Assembly (NCBI GenBank): GCA_023258935.1
Contig: JAHFRG010000040.1
Location: 1 to 13,114, forward strand
Direction of reading: 5' to 3'
DNA from: Betaproteobacteria bacterium
Lineage (GTDB): Bacteria; Pseudomonadota; Gammaproteobacteria; Burkholderiales; JAHFRG01
Length of the DNA: 13,114 nt
Part shown: one piece after another, positions 8,372 to 13,114 of the stretch
Layout: every line of letters begins with the position of its first letter
Position numbering within the stretch: the stretch's first letter is position 1
Program-made: the position numbers and the translations under genes
The notes under the pieces: generated by a model
Databases searched by the model: none
The model's input: the letters and a program-made list of their open reading frames with translations, nothing else
Told to the model about the DNA's origin: nothing

Positions 8372-8710
8372 ATGAAAGTCGCATATATTTTTGCAACACA
8401 AGGCCATACCGTTTCCTACAAGCTCGGTATGATGATCCTGCCGCAGCTTGAGCATAACGCCCATGGCGTCGAAGTGGTAGGAATGTTTTTCTTCGAAGAT
8501 AATAATTATGTGCTGGTCAGGGGCGATCCCATCGGCGAGCGTCTGGTCAAGGTGGCAAGGGAAAAAGGCATTTTGCTGATGGGTTGCGACCAATGCTGCT
8601 ATGAGCGCAATATCGCTGATAAGTTGATGGAAGGCGTGCCGATTGGTTGCTTCCCGAACCTCTATGAGGCGCTTTCGAAAAACATGCCGGATCAGGTCAT
8701 TACTCTGTAA
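8372..8710 (+). CDS. Small DsrE-like protein
   Basis: A 112-residue cytoplasmic protein with the fold pattern of the DsrE/TusD sulfur-carrier group: an opening beta strand VAYIFAT, the phrase GVEVVGMFFFEDNNYVL (32-48), and a cysteine cluster CDQCC (Cys72, 75, 76) where DsrE-like proteins keep their reactive cysteine, plus Cys93 in IGCFPNLYEAL. The MPDQVITL ending is typical of close relatives I remember. Its partner and reaction are unknown; persulfide handling is an inference from the family. The ATG at 8372 has a strong GAGGAG at 8361-8366; a GTG at 8366 overlaps that site and is not the start. It is the last gene of the dapF-to-rlmI series. Confidence 0.8.
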   Translation: MKVAYIFATQGHTVSYKLGMMILPQLEHNAHGVEVVGMFFFEDNNYVLVRGDPIGERLVKVAREKGILLMGCDQCCYERNIADKLMEGVPIGCFPNLYEALSKNMPDQVITL

Positions 8711-8802
8711 AAAATGTATTGAGCTGCATCAGGAGTTAACTAAATTCGAAAAGCCGAACCCATCACCACTGAAAAATATTCAACTTGATTTCAAGGAGTA
8801 TA

Positions 8803-8830
8803 TTTGCACCGGAACAGGAAGCATTATAGA
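8803..8830 (+). promoter_or_regulatory. Possible promoter of the metal-uptake operon
   Basis: TTTGCA (8803-8808) and TATAGA (8825-8830) are separated by 16 bp, 45 bp upstream of the first CxxC gene. The 164 bp gap here is AT-rich and has no credible gene. The -10 overlaps a weak dyad, GCATTATAGAATTGC (8821-8835), which could be a degraded Zur-type operator, but the symmetry is too poor to call one. Confidence 0.3.
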
Positions 8831-8874
8831 ATTGCCTCAAGCTTCAGAAATTAATCTCGGGATCGTATTTTTAG

Positions 8875-9189
8875 ATGAAATTCCAGCGCCTCTTTGCAAA
8901 TATTTTTTTCGCATTGGCTCTGCTTTTTGCGCAGCAGGGCGCGCTTGCGCATAGCGTATCGCACTTTCTATCCGACGAGGCTCCGTCACAACAAGACAAG
9001 CAGCTGCCGAATTCCAAGGTGTGCGACAAGTGCCTTGCATACGCCGGGATAAGCGGGGCACTGCATTCCGACAGCCCGATCATTCTGCTGCATGATACAA
9101 ACACCGGGCTTTTTGCCAGCTTTGCGCATTGCTTCCTTTCTACATCCTTCCTAGCTTTTTCCTCGAGGGCACCACCCGTTTTCCTCTGA
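8875..9189 (+). CDS. Small secreted CxxC protein (DUF2946-like), first copy
   Basis: A 104-residue protein with a clear signal peptide (hydrophobic core about 9-23, likely cut after ALA at residue 25). The mature part opens with HSVSHFLSDE, has CDKC at 50-53, further histidines (64, 73, 85), a second hydrophobic stretch with Cys86 (about 78-95) and ends SSRAPPVFL. I do not know its function. The layout (signal peptide, His-containing start, CxxC, RAPP end) resembles the poorly described DUF2946-type proteins often found near metal genes, and a second protein of the same layout lies at 12463. An in-frame TAG directly before the ATG fixes the start; no Shine-Dalgarno sequence is seen. It is followed after 68 bp by the outer-membrane protein gene. 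Confidence 0.72.
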   Translation: MKFQRLFANIFFALALLFAQQGALAHSVSHFLSDEAPSQQDKQLPNSKVCDKCLAYAGISGALHSDSPIILLHDTNTGLFASFAHCFLSTSFLAFSSRAPPVFL

Positions 9190-9205
9190 ACTGTTGATCT
9201 TAGGT

Positions 9206-9227
9206 GCAGCCGTGAACCACGGGCTGC
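9206..9227 (+). terminator. Hairpin between CxxC gene and porin gene (attenuator-like)
   Basis: GCAGCCGTG (9206-9214) pairs with CACGGGCTGC (9218-9227) with one bulged base and a 3 nt loop. The following CTTGTCGTTTTATG is only loosely T-rich, so this may be a partial terminator or an RNA-processing hairpin rather than a full stop. It lies 17 bp after the stop of the first CxxC gene and 30 bp before the start of the porin gene. Confidence 0.5.
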
Positions 9228-9257
9228 CTTGTCGTTTTATGTTCGGAGGAATAAGCC

Positions 9258-10685
9258 ATGTTCAAGATCCACGTCGCGCTAGTTGCGGCTGTTGTAGCGC
9301 TTGGCATGCCGCAGCTTTCGCATGCCACGGTTGACGCAGAATTGCAGTCCATACGCGAGGAGATCAAGCAACTCAAGCAAAGTTACGAAACGCGCATCGA
9401 AGAGCTGGAAAAGCGCTTGCACGATGCGGAGACCAAAGCCGCCCAAGCAGAAGCGAGCGCCGCCAGCGCGAACGCAAGTGCTACCCAGGCGCAAACTGCA
9501 GTTGTGATCGCCTCGGCTCGTCCAGCTTCGGAGAGCGCATTCAATCCCGCGGTTTCGGCGGTTTTGCAAGGTACTTACAACAATTTTTCCCAGAATCCAA
9601 ACACATTCCAAATCGGCGGCTTTATTCCGCCGGGAAATGAAGGCGTGGGCGACCGCGGTTTCAGCCTCGGTGAATCTGAATTGAATATCGCCGCCAATAT
9701 TGATCCGTATTTCCGAGGCAACCTCACCGTATCATTGTCGCCGAACAACAGCGTGGAGCTCGAAGAAGCGTGGTTCCAGACGCTCGGGCTGTCAAATGGC
9801 TTTACTCTCAAAGGCGGACGCTTCTTTTCCGGCATCGGCTATTTGAACGAAATCCACCAGCATGCCTGGGATTTTGTCGATGCGCCGCTTGCTTACCAGG
9901 CGTTTTTAGGCACCGGCCCGCGTGGCAATTACAGCGACGACGGACTTCAGCTTAAATGGATCGCGCCCACTGATTTGTTCATCGAGCTGGGTGCGGAAGC
10001 AGGGAACGGCAATAACTTTCCGGGGAACGGCGACAAGAACGGCATCGGCACATGGTCTTTGTTCAGCCATGTGGGCGGGGACATCAGTGACAGTTACGCC
10101 TACCGCGCCGGGATTTCCTATCTCCAGGCTTGGCCGAGCGATCGGCAGTATAACGACCTTGACTCTGTGGGAAATCCGGTGACGAACAGTTTCAGCGGCA
10201 ATAGCCGCTTGTGGATTGGCGATTTCGTCATGAAGTGGGCTCCCAACGGCAACCCCACAAGCACCAATATCAAGCTGCAGGGCGAGTACATACACCGGAT
10301 CGAAACCGGAACACTCAATTTCGATATAAACAGCGCGCTGCCGGTTCCGGGAACATACAGTTCGCACCAGGGCGGCTGGTATCTGCAGGGCGTCTATCAA
10401 TTTGTACCACGTTGGCGGGTGGGCTTGCGCCACGATCAGTTAGAGGCGGGAACGGTCAACATCGGACAAGTGCAGAACGGCATTCTGCCGGCGTCGGATT
10501 TTCCCATCCTGATAAGCCACACTCCAAAGCGCAACACGCTGATGCTTGACTACAGCCCGAGCGAATTTTCCCGTTTCCGGCTGCAATACGCCCGCGACCA
10601 ATCCCGGCCTGACGGGGTTGATGACAACGAGCTGATGCTGCAATACATCTTCAGCATGGGTGCGCATGGCGCGCACAAGTTTTAA
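9258..10685 (+). CDS. Outer-membrane beta-barrel (porin-like) protein with N-terminal coiled coil
   Basis: A 475-residue secreted protein. A signal peptide (residues 1-23, cut near SHA) is followed by a heptad-like charged helix (about 26-60), an alanine-rich stretch (60-88), then a long region of alternating polar and aromatic segments typical of a beta-barrel (about 96-475) that ends in phenylalanine, as outer-membrane proteins do. No TonB box or plug domain is visible, so it looks like a porin of the OprO/OprP-like layout rather than a TonB-dependent receptor. The end carries HGAHKF. The ATG has a strong GGAGGA. The ZnuA-like gene follows after 30 bp, so a role in passing metal through the outer membrane is inferred from context; substrate and specificity are unknown. 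Confidence 0.8.
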   Translation: MFKIHVALVAAVVALGMPQLSHATVDAELQSIREEIKQLKQSYETRIEELEKRLHDAETKAAQAEASAASANASATQAQTAVVIASARPASESAFNPAVSAVLQGTYNNFSQNPNTFQIGGFIPPGNEGVGDRGFSLGESELNIAANIDPYFRGNLTVSLSPNNSVELEEAWFQTLGLSNGFTLKGGRFFSGIGYLNEIHQHAWDFVDAPLAYQAFLGTGPRGNYSDDGLQLKWIAPTDLFIELGAEAGNGNNFPGNGDKNGIGTWSLFSHVGGDISDSYAYRAGISYLQAWPSDRQYNDLDSVGNPVTNSFSGNSRLWIGDFVMKWAPNGNPTSTNIKLQGEYIHRIETGTLNFDINSALPVPGTYSSHQGGWYLQGVYQFVPRWRVGLRHDQLEAGTVNIGQVQNGILPASDFPILISHTPKRNTLMLDYSPSEFSRFRLQYARDQSRPDGVDDNELMLQYIFSMGAHGAHKF

Positions 10686-10715
10686 ACAGATGCACGGACA
10701 ATGAAAGGACATGCT

Positions 10716-11621
10716 ATGAATAAGTTTTGCACATTATTGATCATGGTGTCGCTTCTTGCTGCAAGCCAGGCCGCGCATGCGGCGCTTAACGTATTGGCCT
10801 GCGAGCCGGAGTGGGCAGCGCTGACGCAGGAGCTGGGCGGAGATAAAGTCAGCGTTTATACGGCAACCACCGCACTGCAAGACGCGCATCACATCGAGGC
10901 GCGCCCGAGCTTGATCGCAAAGGCGCGCAGCGCCGACCTTGTGGTTTGCACCGGCGCGGAGCTCGAGGTTGGCTGGCTGCCACTGCTGATGAGTCAAACA
11001 GGCAACGGAAAAATCCAGCCTGGAATGCCGGGCCATCTGGAAGCCTCGAATTTTGTATTGAAGCTCGAAGTCCCCAGGCAGCTTGACCGCGCCCAAGGCG
11101 ACATACATCCGGCGGGCAATCCGCATATTCACCTCGATCCGCACAATATTGCCAGAGTGGCAGAAGTCATCACTGATCGGTTATCGCAGCTCGATCCCGC
11201 GAACGCGGCAACTTACCAGGCCCGCGGAAAGGCATTTCAAGAACGCTGGCAAGCAGCGATTCAGCGCTGGGAGCAGGAAGGGGCGCCGCTCAAAGGAGTC
11301 CCGGTTATTACCCACCACAAAGACATGACTTATCTTATCCACTGGCTCGGCATGCGCGAAGTCGGTAACCTTGAGCCCAAGCCTGGTTTGCCGCCGACCG
11401 CCGGGCATCTTTCTGAACTTTTTTCCAATATGCAGCGCGAACCAGCGAAAATAATTTTGCGCACGCCGTTCGAGGACCCCCGCCCCTCAGAGTCGCTGGC
11501 GAACCGCGCGAAGATTCCTGCGGTGATGTTGCCATACACTGTTGGCGGAGATGACAAAGCGAAAGATCTGTTCAGCCTGTTCGATGACACGATTCAACGT
11601 TTGCTGCAGGCGGCAAAATGA
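10716..11621 (+). CDS. ZnuA-like periplasmic metal-binding protein of an ABC transporter
   Basis: Cluster A-I solute-binding protein that captures zinc (or manganese) in the periplasm and hands it to the permease encoded next. The 301-residue protein has a signal peptide ending AHA (residue 22) with no lipobox. Likely metal ligands are visible: His58/59 in DAHHIE, His137/139 in NPHIHLDPHN, His200/201 in ITHHKDM, and an acidic group at 279-280. Unlike many ZnuA proteins it lacks a long His/Asp-rich loop. Cys29 (ACEPEWAAL) and Cys78 (VVCTGAELE) may form a disulfide. The start is the ATG at 10716, with AAAGGA six bases upstream, rather than the in-frame ATG at 10701 that would lie before this site. 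Zinc is the more likely metal, from resemblance only. Confidence 0.88.
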   Translation: MNKFCTLLIMVSLLAASQAAHAALNVLACEPEWAALTQELGGDKVSVYTATTALQDAHHIEARPSLIAKARSADLVVCTGAELEVGWLPLLMSQTGNGKIQPGMPGHLEASNFVLKLEVPRQLDRAQGDIHPAGNPHIHLDPHNIARVAEVITDRLSQLDPANAATYQARGKAFQERWQAAIQRWEQEGAPLKGVPVITHHKDMTYLIHWLGMREVGNLEPKPGLPPTAGHLSELFSNMQREPAKIILRTPFEDPRPSESLANRAKIPAVMLPYTVGGDDKAKDLFSLFDDTIQRLLQAAK

Positions 11622-12373
11622 ACTTCAACGCACTCGACATTAGCATACTTGTTCCAGCGCTCCTCGCGGGCCTGCTGGTGCTCGCCACCCACGTGCCGCT
11701 CGGAATTCAGGTTTTGAAGCGTGGTATTGTGTTTATCGATCTGGCGATTGCGCAAATCGCCGGGCTGGGCGTGATTGCCGCGGATTTCATGGGTTATGAG
11801 CCGCAAGGCTTCGCAGTCCAGCTTGCCGCGGTGAGCGCTGCATTATTCGGCTCGCTGCTGCTTACCTGGACTGAACGGCGCTGGCCTGAAGTACAGGAAG
11901 CGCTGATTGGAGTCCTGTTCGTACTCGCAGCAACCGGCGGTATTTTGCTGCTTGCCGACAATCCTCATGGCGGAGAGCATTTGAAGGATTTATTGGTAGG
12001 CCAGATTCTGTGGGTGAGTTTCGCGCAACTGATTCCGGTAGCAGTATTGACCTCCATAATTTGCATCCTGTGGTTCAGGTTCGAACAGAAACTCGGGCAC
12101 ACCGGATTCTATCTGCTGTTTGCGGTTGCGGTCACTGCTTCAGTGCAGCTGGTGGGCATATATCTGGTGTTTGCCAGCCTGATTGTTCCTGCTTTGGCTA
12201 CACGTTATTACACCCGTGGCCGCCTCGCCGCGAGCTATGGGCTGGGCGCGGCAGGTTATGCCATCGGTCTCGTGATATCCGCATTGCTGGATCTGCCTTC
12301 CGGAGCGGTACTGGTGTGGGCGCTTGCCGCGTTGGGAATCCTGTTTTACGCTTTTAAAGGAAAGCATGCGTGA
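11618..12373 (+). CDS. ZnuB-like ABC-3 family metal permease
   Basis: Inner-membrane permease of the ABC-3 family that moves zinc or manganese. The 251-residue protein has about seven or eight hydrophobic segments, the conserved VFIDLAIAQIAGLGVI region (38-53) and the family stretch QLVGIYLVFASLIVPALATR (177-196). A histidine-containing loop, NPHGGEHLKD (115-124), lies between segments. The ATG overlaps the stop of the binding-protein gene by 4 bp (ATGA), so the two are translationally coupled. The ATPase partner normally encoded beside it (ZnuC) is absent from this window. Confidence 0.9.
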   Translation: MNFNALDISILVPALLAGLLVLATHVPLGIQVLKRGIVFIDLAIAQIAGLGVIAADFMGYEPQGFAVQLAAVSAALFGSLLLTWTERRWPEVQEALIGVLFVLAATGGILLLADNPHGGEHLKDLLVGQILWVSFAQLIPVAVLTSIICILWFRFEQKLGHTGFYLLFAVAVTASVQLVGIYLVFASLIVPALATRYYTRGRLAASYGLGAAGYAIGLVISALLDLPSGAVLVWALAALGILFYAFKGKHA

Positions 12374-12391
12374 AGCGCTGGCGTGGCTTGA

Positions 12392-12420
12392 TTGCGTGGA
12401 TTACGGCGGTATGCTATAAA
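12392..12420 (+). promoter_or_regulatory. Likely sigma-70 promoter for the second CxxC gene
   Basis: TTGCGT (12392-12397) and a good -10, TATAAA (12415-12420), are 17 bp apart and 42 bp upstream of the ATG at 12463. This suggests the second CxxC gene and its downstream neighbour can be expressed apart from the porin-permease operon, although the gap is short enough for read-through. Confidence 0.45.
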
Positions 12421-12462
12421 TCTTTCGCGTCACAAAACCGCCGCAACAAATAGTTCCGATCT

Positions 12463-12834
12463 ATGCTTTATACAACTCGCCGCCTTGTCGCACGCATCGC
12501 ACTGTTTGCGATGCTGTTCAGTGCGATATCACCCGCGTTGGCGGCATGGCGTTTCTATGGCAATGCGGAAGTTTTGGCGAACATTGTCAGCGTTCGCCCG
12601 GCGTCGCGCAATACGGCCGAGCACCAGCATTCCAGCCACGCAAAATCCAAGGCGCACGAGGTTTACTGTTCATTTTGCCTGGACATGGCTTCGGTCCAGG
12701 CGCCGGTACTTGCTGCGCTGTATTTGCCGCCGCGCCTGGTTGCGACAGAAATCCTGCCAGAAGAACGCAGTGCCGAGTCGTCATCCTCTTACCCCGCGCA
12801 ACATCCCCGAGCTCCTCCCGTCACACCAGTCTGA
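12463..12834 (+). CDS. Small secreted CxxC protein (DUF2946-like), second copy
   Basis: A 123-residue protein with a signal peptide (about 1-28, ending PALAA). The mature part carries a histidine cluster HQHSSHAKSKAH (54-65) directly before CSFC (69-72), a short hydrophobic stretch and a proline-rich end with RAPP (116-119). It has the same order of parts as the 104-residue protein at 8875: signal peptide, histidines, CxxC, RAPP near the end. Overall sequence identity looks low, so the two are a family pair rather than a recent duplicate. The histidines and CxxC suggest metal or redox chemistry in the periplasm, but function is unknown. No strong ribosome-binding site is seen at the ATG. Confidence 0.72.
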   Translation: MLYTTRRLVARIALFAMLFSAISPALAAWRFYGNAEVLANIVSVRPASRNTAEHQHSSHAKSKAHEVYCSFCLDMASVQAPVLAALYLPPRLVATEILPEERSAESSSSYPAQHPRAPPVTPV

Positions 12835-12839
12835 TTCTC

Positions 12840-12856
12840 CCGGGCACGCAGCCCGG
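12840..12856 (+). terminator. GC hairpin after the second CxxC gene
   Basis: CCGGGC (12840-12845) and GCCCGG (12851-12856) form a perfect 6 bp GC stem with a 5 nt loop, starting 6 bases after the stop codon at 12834. No T run follows, so it is not a standard intrinsic terminator; it may stabilise the mRNA end or act as an attenuator before the gene at 12939. Confidence 0.45.
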
Positions 12857-12938
12857 ATACTCGCCGCGTCTCACGCATCAGGCGCAAGCTGGCGCAGTAC
12901 CTTTTCATATTTTTGTGATCCGCTCAGGGTGGAATGAA

Positions 12939-13114
12939 ATGTCTCTTTTACATCGGGGGATTTTATTTTTGACGCCCCTGCTCTTTTTTGCCGTAAGCCA
13001 AGCCGGGGCGCATGGTTTTGCGGGTAAGCGGTTCTTTCCCGCCACGCTGGCGGTGGACGATCCTTTTGTTTCTGACGAACTTTCTTTGTTGACCAATCAC
13101 ATTCGAGAGCCTGA
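12939..13114 (+). CDS. Secreted protein of unknown function, 5' part only
   Basis: The frame is open from the ATG at 12939 to the window edge, giving 58 codons. It has a signal peptide (hydrophobic core about 8-20, likely cut after AGA at residue 24) and a mature start HGFAGKRFFPATLAVDDP (25-42). I recall the phrase from conserved uncharacterised secreted proteins of betaproteobacteria that look like outer-membrane barrels, but this is memory and the barrel part is beyond the window. GGTGGA at 12929-12934 supports the start. An overlapping ATG at 12934 runs into a stop after 12 codons and is not used. Confidence 0.7.
   Translation, partial: MSLLHRGILFLTPLLFFAVSQAGAHGFAGKRFFPATLAVDDPFVSDELSLLTNHIREP

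Noticed and set aside
8643..8954. 103-codon open frame spanning the gap between the DsrE-like gene and the first CxxC gene
   Set aside because: Its start lies inside the DsrE-like gene and its end overlaps the signal peptide of the CxxC protein in another frame. The middle part reads somewhat like protein but has no start or ribosome-binding site of its own.
12392..12937. 181-codon open frame overlapping the second CxxC gene
   Set aside because: It needs a TTG start inside the likely promoter, is very arginine-rich without family features, and competes with a frame that has a clear signal peptide and CxxC motif.

Overview
The window looks like a chromosomal segment of a betaproteobacterium. 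This rests on the gene order metK-ahcY-metF on one strand, divergent from an LpxL/HtrB-type acyltransferase followed by dapF, DUF484, xerC and an RlmI methyltransferase, and on the protein sequences (for example, AhcY carries the long insertion seen in bacterial enzymes). Something in or near Nitrosomonadales would fit, but that narrower placement is inference. I see no phage, transposase, CRISPR array, tRNA or rRNA.

Positions 1-3429 (minus strand) hold the activated-methyl cycle. metK makes S-adenosylmethionine (SAM), ahcY hydrolyses S-adenosylhomocysteine (SAH), and metF (cut by the window edge) makes the methyltetrahydrofolate used to remethylate homocysteine. The metK-ahcY gap is only 37 bp and I found no SAM or SAH riboswitch. 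Between ahcY and metF sits a ~75 bp imperfect inverted repeat of the 'CGCAGAGGCGC' kind, right up against the metF start.

Positions 3430-8710 (plus strand) hold envelope and housekeeping genes: an acyltransferase for lipid A, a 282 bp intergenic stretch, then a tight run of dapF, DUF484, xerC, rlmI and a small DsrE-like protein. Spacings of 10-23 bp suggest one operon.

Positions 8711-13114 (plus strand) hold the accessory and most interesting part, apparently a metal-acquisition locus. In order: a small secreted CxxC protein, a hairpin, an outer-membrane beta-barrel protein with an N-terminal coiled coil, a ZnuA-like periplasmic metal-binding protein, a ZnuB-like permease overlapping it by 4 bp, a second small secreted CxxC protein, a second hairpin, and the start of another secreted protein that runs off the window. 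No ABC ATPase is encoded here. A reasonable reading is that the barrel passes metal (probably zinc) through the outer membrane, the binding protein captures it, and the permease moves it inward with an ATPase encoded elsewhere. The role of the two CxxC proteins is unknown. Metal identity is inferred from family resemblance only.
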